A stretch of DNA of 64,000 nt from Pectobacterium carotovorum (GTDB lineage: Bacteria; Pseudomonadota; Gammaproteobacteria; Enterobacterales; Enterobacteriaceae): contig NZ_JAXAFK010000002.1 in NCBI RefSeq assembly GCF_033898505.1, positions 248,001 to 312,000 on the forward strand, read 5' to 3'. Below the pieces are notes generated by a model. That model made no database searches. It was not told the origin of the DNA and saw only the letters and a program-made list of their open reading frames with translations. Positions 1 to 8,908 of the stretch are shown here, piece by piece; positions within the stretch are counted from its first letter, which is position 1, and every line of letters begins with the position of its first letter. The position numbers and the translations under genes are program-made.

Positions 1-1170
1 ATCGGGCGCGATGTAAAGACCGGGCTCAATGGTCAGTACCATACCCGGCTCAAGCGGACGGCCTCGATCTGTCGTGCCGTAATCACCCACGTCGTGCACG
101 TCCAGACCCAGCCAGTGGCTGAGGCCGTGCATGAAGAACTGGCGATGTGCCTGCTCGGCAATCAGCTCTTCCACTTCACCTTTCAGCACGCCGAGTTTGA
201 TGAGTCCGCTGACCATAATGCGCACCACTTCTTCGTTTACTTCACGGATGCTGCGACCTGGGCCAAACAGTTCCAGCGCACGCAGCTGTGAGCGCAGCAC
301 GAGGTCGTAAATGGCGCGCTGCGGCGCGGTAAACTTGCCGTTGACGGGGAAGGTACGGGTAATATCGCCGGCATAACTTTTGTATTCACAGCCCGCGTCA
401 ATCAGCACCAGATCGCCGTCGCACATTTGCGTTTCGTTTTCGGTGTAATGCAGGATGCAGGCGTTCTCACCGCTGCCGACGATCGTGTTGTAAGACGGGT
501 AGCGTGCGCCGTGGCGGGTAAATTCGTGGTGAATTTCGCCTTCAAGCTGATATTCATACATGCCGGGACGGCATTTTTGCATGGCGCGCGTGTGGGCCAG
601 TGCCGTAATTTCACAGGCGCGGCGCATTACGCTGATTTCCGCAGGCGATTTGAACAGGCGCATCTCATGTACCCACGGACGCCAGTCGGTCAGCGTGGCG
701 GGGGCAGCAAACCCCTGACGGGTGCCGTTGCGTAAAGTGTCCAGCGCGGCGAAGACCAGCTTGTCGGCATAATCGTACTGTCCTTGCGCGTGATACACCA
801 CGTCCAGACCATTCAATAATAGGTGCAGCTGTGCGCCAATTTCGCCAAACGGCAGGGCGCGATCAACGCCGAGCTTGGCGGGTGCCGCTTCCTGACCAAG
901 ACGGCGACCAAACCAGATCTCGGCCGTCAGATCGCGTACGCGGTTGAAGATCACGCTGTGATGATGCTTGGCATCGCTTTTTACCAGCAGCAGAACGGCT
1001 TCTGGTTCGTTGAATCCCGTGAAATACCAGAAATCACTATTTTGACGATAAGGATAGTCACTGTCGGCATTGCGCTGCGCTTCCGGCGCGGCAAAAATAA
1101 TCGCCGCGCTGCCCGGTGCCATTTTTTCCAACAGACCCTGACGACGACGAAGAAATTCTTGTGGGTTCAT
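1..1170 (-). CDS. pepP: Xaa-Pro aminopeptidase PepP (C-terminus cut by window edge)
   Basis: Cytosolic metallopeptidase that removes the N-terminal residue from peptides with proline in second position. The reverse frame starts MNPQEFLRRRQ at the ATG at 1170-1168 and stays open to base 1. It contains the creatinase-type fold with metal-site stretches such as VLIDAGCEYKSYAGDITRTF, HGLSHWLGLDVHDVGD and LTIEPGLYI. About 390 residues are visible of the roughly 440 usual, so the last metal ligands lie outside the window. ygfB lies 74 bp upstream on the same strand, the ygfB-pepP order of E. coli, and probably forms one operon with it. Several open frames on the opposite strand here are shadows of this gene. 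Confidence 0.93.
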   Translation of the reverse strand, partial: MNPQEFLRRRQGLLEKMAPGSAAIIFAAPEAQRNADSDYPYRQNSDFWYFTGFNEPEAVLLLVKSDAKHHHSVIFNRVRDLTAEIWFGRRLGQEAAPAKLGVDRALPFGEIGAQLHLLLNGLDVVYHAQGQYDYADKLVFAALDTLRNGTRQGFAAPATLTDWRPWVHEMRLFKSPAEISVMRRACEITALAHTRAMQKCRPGMYEYQLEGEIHHEFTRHGARYPSYNTIVGSGENACILHYTENETQMCDGDLVLIDAGCEYKSYAGDITRTFPVNGKFTAPQRAIYDLVLRSQLRALELFGPGRSIREVNEEVVRIMVSGLIKLGVLKGEVEELIAEQAHRQFFMHGLSHWLGLDVHDVGDYGTTDRGRPLEPGMVLTIEPGLYIAPD

Positions 1171-1244
1171 CACCTGCTCCTGAAAATAGTCCGTGCGGTT
1201 GCCTTTCCCTTCCGCTCTGAATGAGGCATGCCTTTCTACGTTAT

Positions 1245-1832
1245 TTAGTGCAGCGTTGGTTTTTGCTGTTCGGGCGCAGTCACAACGCGTTGGCTGGTAA
1301 ATTCGGTATGGCATAAAATGGCAGAAACGCGAACATACTCAATCACTTCTTCCAGTGATTGCTCCAGCTCTTCCTGGTCTTCATCTTCGTCGTAGCCCAG
1401 TTGTGCGATGTTGCGTAAATCTTCGATGGCTTCTTTCAGTTCGCCTTTGGCTTTGTTCAACTGCGGCTGAACCACGCCCAGCCCGAGCAGGAAGTGGTTG
1501 ACCCAGCCTGCCAGCGCGTCGGCGCGATCGAAGACACTCACTTCATCCAGTGAGTCGTCAGGCAGGAAAAGCTGGAACAGAAAGCCATCATCTTCCAGTG
1601 CTTCACGCGTGGCCTGGTACAGGTCCTGAAGCGGCTGCGACAGCGTTTGGGTAAACGCCATGCCTTCGTTAGTCAGTTCAAAAACCAGCGTTCTCCAACT
1701 GTCGTCATGGTTTCCACCACACAGCATCCCACTGATCAAACCGTGCATTTCTGCTGCGGTCAGCGCGACCTGCTGTTGGTGAAGCAGTTGGTCAAGGCCT
1801 TCATAGGCGGGAAACGTATTCTCTATAGACAT
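1245..1832 (-). CDS. ygfB: UPF0149 family protein YgfB
   Basis: Small acidic all-helical protein of the UPF0149/YecA-like family, 195 residues, normal for the family. It starts [17 protein letters not shown] and has the family's [12 protein letters not shown] segment near residue 30, and an acidic helix ([16 protein letters not shown]) near residue 150. I know of no enzymatic function; in other bacteria YgfB-like proteins have been linked to gene-regulatory effects. It is the first gene of the minus-strand ygfB-pepP unit and is divergent from zapA across a 190-bp promoter region (1833-2024). Confidence 0.9.
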   Translation of the reverse strand: MSIENTFPAYEGLDQLLHQQQVALTAAEMHGLISGMLCGGNHDDSWRTLVFELTNEGMAFTQTLSQPLQDLYQATREALEDDGFLFQLFLPDDSLDEVSVFDRADALAGWVNHFLLGLGVVQPQLNKAKGELKEAIEDLRNIAQLGYDEDEDQEELEQSLEEVIEYVRVSAILCHTEFTSQRVVTAPEQQKPTLH

Positions 1833-2024
1833 GCGGATTCGTCATCGTTGGCTGGATTGGTTCGTGCTATGCTACCACCAAGCTCCCTTTCGATTCCAGA
1901 AAGGGCTTGTATCTTAGATCTCGGCTATATATAGTTGCGCCCGCTTTAACGAGCCCGATGTAACGGGTAATGCTCATGCTATGTGGCACGCGGGCGTAAG
2001 AACGACAAAAGGCAGGAAGGTGGT

Positions 2025-2354
2025 ATGTCTGCACAACCAGTAGATATTCAAATTTTTGGCCGTTCGTTAAGAGTGAATTGCCCGCCAGAACAACAGGATG
2101 CGTTGAATCAGGCAGCGGAAGATCTTAACCAGCGGTTGCAAGATCTTAAAGTTCGCACTAGAGTCACAAACACTGAGCAACTGGTGTTTATTGCCGCGCT
2201 GAATGTGTGCCATGAACTGGCGCAGGAGCGGGGTAAAACCCGTGATTATGCGTCGAATATGGAACAGCGTATTCGTATGTTACAGCAGACCATCGAACAG
2301 GCATTGCTGGAACAAGGGCGGATCACAGAACGCCAGGGTGCGCAATTTGAATAA
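2025..2354 (+). CDS. zapA: cell division protein ZapA
   Basis: Z-ring associated protein that cross-links FtsZ protofilaments at midcell. At 109 residues it has the usual length: N-terminal globular part ([20 protein letters not shown]) followed by a C-terminal helix ([19 protein letters not shown]) that forms the tetrameric coiled coil. The frame is open further upstream to 1983, but the ATG at 2025 is preceded by a good ribosome site (AGGAAGGTGG) and gives the family N-terminus. The 6S RNA gene begins 74 bp downstream, the zapA-ssrS-fau order of gamma-proteobacteria. Confidence 0.95.
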   Translation: MSAQPVDIQIFGRSLRVNCPPEQQDALNQAAEDLNQRLQDLKVRTRVTNTEQLVFIAALNVCHELAQERGKTRDYASNMEQRIRMLQQTIEQALLEQGRITERQGAQFE

Positions 2355-2428
2355 CGTCGTATTTTGACAAAAGTACGGTGTTTTTACGCGATAAGACGTG
2401 CTAAGGTTTATCGCGAGTAACGAATAAA

Positions 2429-2612
2429 ATTTCTCTGAGATGTTTGTCAGCGGGCCAGTCCCCTGAGCCGATATTTCATACCAACAGAATGTAATGCTCT
2501 GCGGTTGGTGAGCACGCTCGGTTCGTCCGAGAAGCCTTAAGACTGCGACGTTATGTTCACCTTGAACCAAGGGTTCAAGGGTTACAGCCTGCGGCGGCAT
2601 CTCGGAGATTCC
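2429..2612 (+). ncRNA. ssrS: 6S RNA
   Basis: Regulatory RNA that mimics an open promoter and sequesters sigma-70 RNA polymerase in stationary phase. The stretch matches E. coli 6S RNA nearly throughout as I recall it: the 5' arm ATTTCTCTGAGATGTT pairs with the 3' arm CATCTCGGAGATTCC, and the internal blocks GCGGGCCAGTCCCCTGAGCC and CCTTGAACCAAGGGTTCAAG are present. Its length of 184 nt fits. It lies between zapA and fau, and E. coli co-transcribes ssrS with fau. Ends are assigned by analogy with E. coli and may be off by a few bases. Confidence 0.95.
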
Positions 2613-2642
2613 CTTTCTTTTATTATTCTTGACCCGTGGCGA

Positions 2643-3293
2643 ATGCAGCCCATGTCATCTTCTGATTCATCGACACTTCCCGATACGACACCTTCTTCTA
2701 CGGCATCATCACGTCAGCAGATTCGTCAGGCTGTGCGGCAAAATCGGCGTTTACTGACGCCAGAGCAGCAGGCGTTATTTGCACTGCAGGCTTGTGAACG
2801 CGTCATGACACACCCGACAATCATGCGGGCAGATAGCGTGGCGGTATTTTTGTCTTTTGATGGCGAACTGGATACTTCCCCGCTGATTCAACAGCTGTGG
2901 CAGCAGGGGAAGCGTGTTTATTTACCGGTTCTGCATCCATTTCGCGCCGGGCATCTGCTGTTCCTGCGCTATGCGCCGGACACCGAGCTGGTACGCAATC
3001 GTCTGAAGATTATGGAGCCGCGTCTGGACGTGCGTCAGGTGCTGCCGTTACCGCAACTGGACATTCTGCTGACGCCGCTGGTGGCGTTTGATCATCAAGG
3101 GCAGCGGCTGGGTATGGGCGGCGGTTTTTACGACCGTACGTTGCAGTATCGCAAGCAGATGTCTCATGGGCCTTATCCGATCGGCCTGGCCCATGATTGT
3201 CAGCAGGTTGACGCACTGCCAGTGGAAAGCTGGGATATTCCGCTGCCGGAAATTATTACCCCCTCTCGCCATTGGCAGTGGAGTACGCGCTAG
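2643..3293 (+). CDS. fau: 5-formyltetrahydrofolate cyclo-ligase
   Basis: Converts 5-formyl-THF to 5,10-methenyl-THF with ATP (folate salvage). About 216 residues. The frame contains the C-terminal hallmark LGMGGGFYDRTL, the glycine-rich substrate loop of the family, and VFLSFDGELDTSPLI in the N-terminal half. The open frame extends back to 2553, but that part runs through 6S RNA, so the start is taken at the ATG at 2643 (a second ATG is at 2652); neither has a strong ribosome site. The N-terminus is Ser/Thr-rich (SSSDSSTLPDTTPSSTASS), a few residues longer than usual. Its stop codon overlaps the stop of convergent nadR. Confidence 0.92.
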   Translation: MQPMSSSDSSTLPDTTPSSTASSRQQIRQAVRQNRRLLTPEQQALFALQACERVMTHPTIMRADSVAVFLSFDGELDTSPLIQQLWQQGKRVYLPVLHPFRAGHLLFLRYAPDTELVRNRLKIMEPRLDVRQVLPLPQLDILLTPLVAFDHQGQRLGMGGGFYDRTLQYRKQMSHGPYPIGLAHDCQQVDALPVESWDIPLPEIITPSRHWQWSTR

Positions 3294-4543
3294 CCCTTTA
3301 TCGATTCAGGCGAACGATCGTGGCCCAACATCTGCTGTACCAACTCTACACAGTGCAGGAAGCGCGAGTCGTAGTCCGACTCTTTGATGTAAACGTACGG
3401 GATATTATTGTTAGCCAGCATCGTTTTCAGCAGGTTCTGGAACTCCGAACGGGCTGTGGTGCTGCCTAAACTGCGCAGTCCGTCGGCCACCCACGGCGTG
3501 TTGTTTTCCAGCAAAATCACCAGATCGAAGCGGTATTCGTCGATCAGCGCCTGAACGAACGGGTGTTCACGTCCCTCATATTTCTTGCAGAACGCTTGCG
3601 TGGTGACGAAGTCGGTGTCGATAAAGGCCACTTTATTGGCGTATTTGACGGCAAAATCAATGTACTGCGCCTGACCCAACGCGATCTTGTCGTAGTCGGA
3701 ATATTGCAGCGCCATCTCGTCGCCCCCCAGATGAGAGAACACGTAATCGCGGCCATATTCCCAGGCGCTGGTGGTGTTGAAGATATTGGCCAGTTTATTC
3801 ACCAGCGTGGATTTGCCGCTGGATTCACCACCAAGAATGGCAACCGTGCGCACAAAGAACGGTTTCACCTCAGTCGGGATATAGTCCCAATAGCGGAAGG
3901 GATCGTGACGAATCTGCGAACCGCTGATGTTCATAAAGGAGCGCTGTGGGTCGATCAGGACGGCCTCAATGCCCAGATGCTCACGGTATTGCGGGGCATC
4001 CTGTTCTTCGCTGGTGTAGACGAAATTGGGCGTGATGCTTTTTTCCTGCATGAACGCCTGAATCCCTTTACTCCACACATCCCAGCCGTGCGGGTAAGGC
4101 TCCATTCCTTGCTCATTAAAGGCATGGATATGAATGTTTTTCTGATACTTAAAGGTCTGTAAGAGCCAGCGCAGGCGGTCACTGACGGTCGGCTGCTGCG
4201 ACATCGAACTGTTCTCAAACAGCAGACGGTCGCGTGGTTCGTCGTAACCTAAAATCACATGCAGTTCATCGACCTGGCTGCAGGCGCGCTGAATCAGATA
4301 AATGTGGCCAGTGTGTAGCGGATAGAACTTGCCGAAGACGACGCCAATACTCTTTTCGTAGCGCGGGAATTCCAGCTCAAGAAAGCGATGCAGCGCTTCA
4401 AGTTTCTGTGCGCTAGGGCTTTTGATTTTGGCATTAAGTAATTGACTGAGATAGCCTTTGGTCATATCGGTCGCATCGGCAACCTGCTGTAGGGTGCAAC
4501 CCTTCTGCCGGATGGCGGATTTCAGGTAATCAAATGATGACAT
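3290..4543 (-). CDS. nadR: NadR trifunctional NAD regulator / NMN adenylyltransferase / ribosylnicotinamide kinase
   Basis: Transcriptional repressor of NAD synthesis that also acts as nicotinamide-nucleotide adenylyltransferase and ribosylnicotinamide kinase. Three parts are visible in 417 residues: an N-terminal helix-turn-helix (about 1-58, TLQQVADATDMTKGYLSQLL), a nucleotidyltransferase domain starting at GKFYPLHTGH (71-80), and a kinase domain with Walker A GGESSGKST near 240. Length is normal for the enterobacterial protein. A perfect NadR-type operator lies just upstream (4557-4574), suggesting autoregulation. The gene lies downstream of serB-radA as in E. coli, separated from radA by 129 bp. 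It converges on fau with a 4-bp overlap of stop codons. Confidence 0.96.
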   Translation of the reverse strand: MSSFDYLKSAIRQKGCTLQQVADATDMTKGYLSQLLNAKIKSPSAQKLEALHRFLELEFPRYEKSIGVVFGKFYPLHTGHIYLIQRACSQVDELHVILGYDEPRDRLLFENSSMSQQPTVSDRLRWLLQTFKYQKNIHIHAFNEQGMEPYPHGWDVWSKGIQAFMQEKSITPNFVYTSEEQDAPQYREHLGIEAVLIDPQRSFMNISGSQIRHDPFRYWDYIPTEVKPFFVRTVAILGGESSGKSTLVNKLANIFNTTSAWEYGRDYVFSHLGGDEMALQYSDYDKIALGQAQYIDFAVKYANKVAFIDTDFVTTQAFCKKYEGREHPFVQALIDEYRFDLVILLENNTPWVADGLRSLGSTTARSEFQNLLKTMLANNNIPYVYIKESDYDSRFLHCVELVQQMLGHDRSPESIKG

Positions 4544-4556
4544 GGTGCAGCACTCT

Positions 4557-4574
4557 TGTTTAGCTTACTAAACA
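4557..4574. promoter_or_regulatory. NadR operator upstream of nadR
   Basis: TGTTTAGCTTACTAAACA is a perfect 6-6-6 palindrome of the form TGTTTA-N6-TAAACA, the operator recognised by enterobacterial NadR. It ends 14 bp before the nadR start codon, so bound NadR would block nadR transcription or initiation. The match is seen; autoregulation is inferred. Confidence 0.75.
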
Positions 4575-4672
4575 AAGTACCACAAAACACGGCAACCTCC
4601 GCTACTCTTTCACACCGCAGTTAGCTCAGGGCGAACCGGGGAAAAGGCAGCAGAGGGCTGTCTGGGGTCCGT

Positions 4673-6055
4673 TTAGAGATCGTCGAGGATTGCCAGAGCG
4701 TCAGCCAGCTTTTTCACGCCGAACACCTGCATACTGGCAGGGGCTTTCTTCGGCATATTGGCATGAGGAACGATGGCGCGTTTGAAGCCGTGTTTAGCGG
4801 CTTCGGTAATCCGCTCTTGTCCGCTAGGAACCGGGCGGATTTCGCCCGCCAGACCGACTTCACCGAAGATGACGAGATCCTGCGGCAGCGGGCGGTCGCG
4901 GAAGCTGGAGACCAGCGATAACAGCAGCGCTAGGTCGGCACTGGTTTCGGTGACTTTGACGCCGCCGACGACATTCACGAATACATCCTGATCCGACATC
5001 TGCAAGCCGCCGTGGCGATGCAGCACTGCTAACAGGATGGCTAGGCGGTTTTGCTCCAGCCCGACCGCCACGCGGCGCGGGTTGGACATCATCGATTGAT
5101 CCACCAGCGCCTGAATTTCGACCAGCAGCGGGCGCGTGCCTTCCCACACCACCATCACGGAACTACCGGACGTCACTTCGTCCCCGCGACTGAGGAAAAT
5201 CGCCGATGGATTGCTGACCTCGCGTAGCCCTTGTTCTGTCATCGCGAACACGCCCAGCTCGTTAACGGCACCGAAACGGTTTTTATGGCTGCGCAGGGTG
5301 CGGAAACGGGAATCGGCATCGCCGTCCAGCAGCACGGAGCAGTCGATGCAGTGTTCCAATACTTTCGGTCCAGCGAGCGAACCATCTTTGGTGACGTGGC
5401 CGACCATCACGATGGCGACGCCGCGCGTTTTGGCGAAGCGCGTCAGGTAGGCGGCGGTTTCACGCACCTGCGCGACGCTGCCGGGAGACGATTGAATATC
5501 GGCGAGATGCATGACCTGAATAGAGTCGATCACCATTAGCTTCGGCTGTTCCTGCTCGGCAATCAGGCAAATCTGTTCGATGCTGGTTTCCGACAGCATA
5601 TTGAGATTCTGGGTAGGCAGATTAAGGCGGTGTGCCCGCATCGCCACCTGCTGCAATGATTCTTCCCCGGTGACGTACAGGGTTTTCATATTTTCTGACA
5701 GCTTGCAGAGCGTTTGCAGCAGCAGGGTACTTTTACCCGCGCCGGGGTTGCCGCCGATCAGAATCGCGCTGCCGGGAACGACGCCGCCGCCCAGAACGCG
5801 GTCAAACTCCAGAAAGCCAGTAGAAAAACGGGGCAGGGCTTCAAGGCTGATTTCCGAAAGCTTTTGTACCCGGCTGACGCCTGCACTCTCACCCGCATAG
5901 CCAGTGAGACGGTCGGAACGTGATACGGAGGCCGAGGCCAGACGAACTTCGGTAATGGTGTTCCAGGCATGGCAGGCGCTGCACTGCCCTTGCCAGCGCG
6001 GGTAGTCAGCTCCGCATTCATTACATACAAACGCCCGTTTGACGGCTTTTGCCAC
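4673..6055 (-). CDS. radA: DNA repair / recombination protein RadA
   Basis: RecA-like ATPase that drives branch migration during recombination. 460 residues, the usual length. It shows an N-terminal zinc finger (CNECG...CSACH, residues 10-28), Walker A GGNPGAGKST near 100, the RadA signature KNRFG near 260, and a C-terminal Lon-protease-like domain (GGVKVTETSADLALLL). The start is a GTG at 6055-6053 giving MAKAVKRAFVCNECG, collinear with E. coli, preceded by a strong ribosome site (GGAGGTGAT). serB ends only 17 bp upstream on the same strand, so serB-radA are probably co-transcribed. Confidence 0.97.
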   Translation of the reverse strand: MAKAVKRAFVCNECGADYPRWQGQCSACHAWNTITEVRLASASVSRSDRLTGYAGESAGVSRVQKLSEISLEALPRFSTGFLEFDRVLGGGVVPGSAILIGGNPGAGKSTLLLQTLCKLSENMKTLYVTGEESLQQVAMRAHRLNLPTQNLNMLSETSIEQICLIAEQEQPKLMVIDSIQVMHLADIQSSPGSVAQVRETAAYLTRFAKTRGVAIVMVGHVTKDGSLAGPKVLEHCIDCSVLLDGDADSRFRTLRSHKNRFGAVNELGVFAMTEQGLREVSNPSAIFLSRGDEVTSGSSVMVVWEGTRPLLVEIQALVDQSMMSNPRRVAVGLEQNRLAILLAVLHRHGGLQMSDQDVFVNVVGGVKVTETSADLALLLSLVSSFRDRPLPQDLVIFGEVGLAGEIRPVPSGQERITEAAKHGFKRAIVPHANMPKKAPASMQVFGVKKLADALAILDDL

Positions 6056-6072
6056 GTATCACCTCCAACTGA

Positions 6073-7050
6073 TTAACGCTTTTCGTGTCTCATACTGCCG
6101 CTGAGAATGCACAGCACTCCCGTCAGATCGGCATGACGAATAGTCACCGCAGATTGTTCATTGACCTTCGGTTTGGCGTGATAGGCAATGCCTAAGCTGG
6201 CTGCCTTGATCATCGGCAGATCGTTCGCGCCGTCACCAATCGCAACGGTCTGATGCATGGGGATTTCCAGCTTTTCCGCCAGCTGTTGCAGCGTGGTCGC
6301 TTTATGTTTTGCATCGACAATTGTACCGACGACTTCGCCAGTCAGCTTACCGTCTTGCATGCCTAATTCGTTGGCAACGGCGGCCACCAGTCCTAGCTCA
6401 TCACGCAAATAATCGGCAAAGTAGGTAAACCCGCCCGACGCAATGGCGACGTGCCAGCCAGCTTCCTGAAGCTGGCTAACCATATTACGCAGGCCCGGCA
6501 TCAGCGGCAGCGTTTTCCGCACCGTCTGTAAGATATTGGCGTCGGCACCTTTTAATGTCCCCACGCGCTGGCGCAGGCTGGCAGCGAAATCCAGCTCGCC
6601 GCGCATCGCGCGTTCAGTGACTTCAGCGACCAATTCGCCCGTGCCCGCCAGCTTGGCGATTTCATCAATACATTCGATCTGAATCGCGGTGGAATCCATG
6701 TCCATGACCAGCAAACCCGGCGAACGCAGCGTCGGTGCGTTACGCATGGCCGCGACATCGATGCCTAGCTCGTGTGCCAGCTTGGTAGCGCGTGGCGTCA
6801 GCGTGCCTGCTAAACGCACGACCTGATAATCGCCCACATTCCAGGCGCTCACGATAACCATTGCGCTGCCCAGTTTACGCTGGTAGCGAGAAATCAGGTT
6901 TTTATCGAGGACGTCGCTATAAATAAGCCAGCCGGTGTCGCCAGCGCGATAGTCAAGCGGCATCACTTCATCACCGCTCAGTGATAATGGCAGTCCCGGC
7001 CAACAGTTGATCTCATCAGGGAGATCACGATAGGTCAGACTATTCGACAT
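6073..7050 (-). CDS. serB: phosphoserine phosphatase SerB
   Basis: Last step of serine biosynthesis: L-phosphoserine to serine. HAD superfamily, 325 residues with the start chosen here. Motif I DMDST lies near residue 115, motif III/IV is IGDGANDLPMIKAA, and the N-terminal regulatory region is WPGLPLSLSGDEVMPLDY. The open frame extends upstream to 7146, but the ATG at 7050 (MSNSLTYRDLPDEI) aligns with the E. coli start. The gene is divergent from smp, with a 156-bp promoter region between them, and overlaps nothing. It heads the serB-radA unit. Confidence 0.95.
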   Translation of the reverse strand: MSNSLTYRDLPDEINCWPGLPLSLSGDEVMPLDYRAGDTGWLIYSDVLDKNLISRYQRKLGSAMVIVSAWNVGDYQVVRLAGTLTPRATKLAHELGIDVAAMRNAPTLRSPGLLVMDMDSTAIQIECIDEIAKLAGTGELVAEVTERAMRGELDFAASLRQRVGTLKGADANILQTVRKTLPLMPGLRNMVSQLQEAGWHVAIASGGFTYFADYLRDELGLVAAVANELGMQDGKLTGEVVGTIVDAKHKATTLQQLAEKLEIPMHQTVAIGDGANDLPMIKAASLGIAYHAKPKVNEQSAVTIRHADLTGVLCILSGSMRHEKR

Positions 7051-7206
7051 GGAGAACATCCTCTGCTGGCAGTAGTGCGATAAAGTCGTGCGATAAAGAG
7101 GGATGTGGCGTCGACCAAACATATCCCTCCAAAAACTGGGCAACAAGCTATCCTATCGTCGGCGCTTCTGGCAACATGAAAGTATCCAAAACGTGTAAGG
7201 ATTATC

Positions 7207-7902
7207 ATGGTTCGCGCCCGGGTGAAATTTCGTCTACACCGCACGGCAATTGTGCTGATTTGCCTCGCCCTGCTGGTGGTATTAATGCAAGGGGCGTCCT
7301 ATTTCAGTTTGAGTCACCAGATGGCGCGATCTGAACAGGTTGAAGATCTGGCGCGCACGCTGTCCAGACAGGTGGCTTACAGCCTTTCTCCGCTGATGGG
7401 CAGCGTGGATGATAATAGCCAAAAGATTAATACCATTCTCAAACAACTTACCGATCATAGCCGTATTCTGGATGCTGGCGTGTATCAGCAGGACGGCTCG
7501 CTGGTGGCGCATGTCGGTGAGCAGGTACAACTGCGAGATCGACTGGCGTTGGACGGCAATCGGGTTGGTAGCTACTTTAACCATCAACTGGTGCAGCCGA
7601 TTGAGGGGAAAGAAGGGCCTATCGGCTTCCTGCGTATCACCTTAGATACCCATGTATTGGCGACCGAAGCCAGACAAGTGGATAACACCACCAATATTCT
7701 GCGTCTGATGATTTTGCTGTCGCTGGCTATCGGCATCATTCTGACCCGAACGCTGTTGCAGAATCGTCGTACCCGCTGGCAACAATCGCCTTACTTTCTT
7801 ACGGCGAGTACCCCAGTGAAAGAAGAAGGGGACGAGACAGAGAGCGACACGCGGCCGAGCGATAGCACGGCAGTGAAAAAGGATGAAGAAGAAAAAGCCT
7901 GA
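7207..7902 (+). CDS. smp: YtjB/Smp family membrane protein
   Basis: Membrane protein of the Smp/YtjB family, found divergent from serB in enterobacteria. 231 residues: an N-terminal transmembrane helix (AIVLICLALLVVLMQGASYF, about 14-33), a periplasmic region of about 130 residues, a second helix (LRLMILLSLAIGIILTRTLL, about 164-183), and a charged Glu/Asp/Lys-rich cytoplasmic tail. The topology resembles a small sensor module without an output domain. Function is unknown. The start ATG has a ribosome site (AAGGATTATC). It ends before a perfect hairpin at 7911-7935. Confidence 0.88.
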   Translation: MVRARVKFRLHRTAIVLICLALLVVLMQGASYFSLSHQMARSEQVEDLARTLSRQVAYSLSPLMGSVDDNSQKINTILKQLTDHSRILDAGVYQQDGSLVAHVGEQVQLRDRLALDGNRVGSYFNHQLVQPIEGKEGPIGFLRITLDTHVLATEARQVDNTTNILRLMILLSLAIGIILTRTLLQNRRTRWQQSPYFLTASTPVKEEGDETESDTRPSDSTAVKKDEEEKA

Positions 7903-7910
7903 CGGCCACC

Positions 7911-7935
7911 CCGTACAAACGTCGTGTTTGTACGG
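7911..7935. terminator. bidirectional hairpin between smp and the next gene
   Basis: A 10-bp perfect stem (CCGTACAAAC with GTTTGTACGG, loop of 5) lies between the convergent stops of smp (7902) and the 306-residue gene (7948). There is no U-tract, so it may act as a weak terminator or a transcript-end stabiliser. Confidence 0.5.
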
Positions 7936-7947
7936 AGGGCGACGTGG

Positions 7948-8868
7948 CTATTTCAACGCGAGCTGAAACCCTAACCAGTGATTATAGAATTCACTGACGA
8001 TTGAGTTGTATTCGCTCTTGGTATAGCGATCGAAATCAGAGGAAGCAATATAGTCGCGGAAGCTACCGAACCAGGCAGAAACATCGGTTGAGGCCGCACG
8101 CGAGAAAATTTGCTGGCGTTGAAGTTGGGTTGCTGACGTGCCTTCCGCGTTTTTCTGTAGTTCCAGAAACGTGGCGCTAGCCTTATCGGTGTCTCCCGCG
8201 TCGACGCTGCGCTGATACTCATCTTGCAGAATATTTTTTTCCAGATTACTCAAGGCGTCAGACTGGTACTGGATGAAATTTTGAATGTCACGATCGGCGT
8301 TTTCATGGTAGTTGCTGTCCACGTAGCGGTTTTTGAGTTCTTCCAGCTTTGCGGCTTTTAGCGTGATTTCGATGCTATCGGTGGTGTAGCTCCACAATGT
8401 CACGCTGGATGGCTTAGATAGCGCCTGATGAACCAGACCGACAAAGGCTTCTTTACTGATGCCGCTGTCCTCTTTGAGGTGATTTGACCAGAGCTCAAGG
8501 GCCATTTCGTTTGTGCCGATGTTATCAACGGATAGCTTGATGCCTGGGTTAGGTGGCGTGCTGGTATTGCTTTGTAGTATCAGATTTCGATTTTTAAGTA
8601 TCTCAGCCTGAAGTGCATTCTGCTCTATTTCGCTCAGATTTGAGCGCGGAGCGTTTGCCACATTTTCTTTCAAGCGTGCCATCGCTTCCGCAGAAATTTT
8701 TATATTGTTGGGGAAGGCGACCGTCTTTCCCGTAATCGGATCGACGATTTGTACGCTATCTGCCGTGGTGGACTCTGTCGTTGCCGTGTGCTGTGTTGAC
8801 GATAAAGGTATCGCGGTGCTTTGGGCCTGAGAATTGCTATAACCCGTATTATTTACAGACAAGCTCAT
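7948..8868 (-). CDS. hypothetical protein, 306 residues, Ser/Thr/Gln-rich N-terminus
   Basis: I do not recognise this protein. It has a strong ribosome site (AAGGAGAG) and a clean ATG at 8868. No transmembrane helix or classical signal peptide is visible. The first about 45 residues (MSLSVNNTGYSNSQAQSTAI and following) are rich in Ser, Thr, Gln and Asn with few charges. The rest is predicted helical, polar and acidic (for example SNLEKNILQDEYQRSVDAGD) and ends WLGFQLALK. The N-terminal composition is of the kind seen in type III secreted proteins, but that is only suggestive. Codon use is more A/T-rich than in neighbouring serB and prfC, and the gene interrupts the serB/smp-prfC neighbourhood, so it may be acquired. 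A perfect palindrome (8894-8908) lies upstream. Confidence 0.8.
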   Translation of the reverse strand: MSLSVNNTGYSNSQAQSTAIPLSSTQHTATTESTTADSVQIVDPITGKTVAFPNNIKISAEAMARLKENVANAPRSNLSEIEQNALQAEILKNRNLILQSNTSTPPNPGIKLSVDNIGTNEMALELWSNHLKEDSGISKEAFVGLVHQALSKPSSVTLWSYTTDSIEITLKAAKLEELKNRYVDSNYHENADRDIQNFIQYQSDALSNLEKNILQDEYQRSVDAGDTDKASATFLELQKNAEGTSATQLQRQQIFSRAASTDVSAWFGSFRDYIASSDFDRYTKSEYNSIVSEFYNHWLGFQLALK

Positions 8869-8893
8869 ACTCTCTCCTTCAGTGCGATCAAGT

Positions 8894-8908
8894 GGTTAAA
8901 TATTAACC
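8894..8908. promoter_or_regulatory. palindrome upstream of the 306-residue gene
   Basis: GGTTAAATATTAACC is a perfect 6-3-6 palindrome, 26-40 bp upstream of the start codon at 8868. It is positioned like an operator or promoter-overlapping site. The binding protein is unknown. Confidence 0.4.

Noticed and set aside
2553..2642. N-terminal extension of the fau reading frame (MFTLNQGFKGYSLRRH and on).
   Set aside because: It translates the 3' part of 6S RNA; the homologous protein begins after it.
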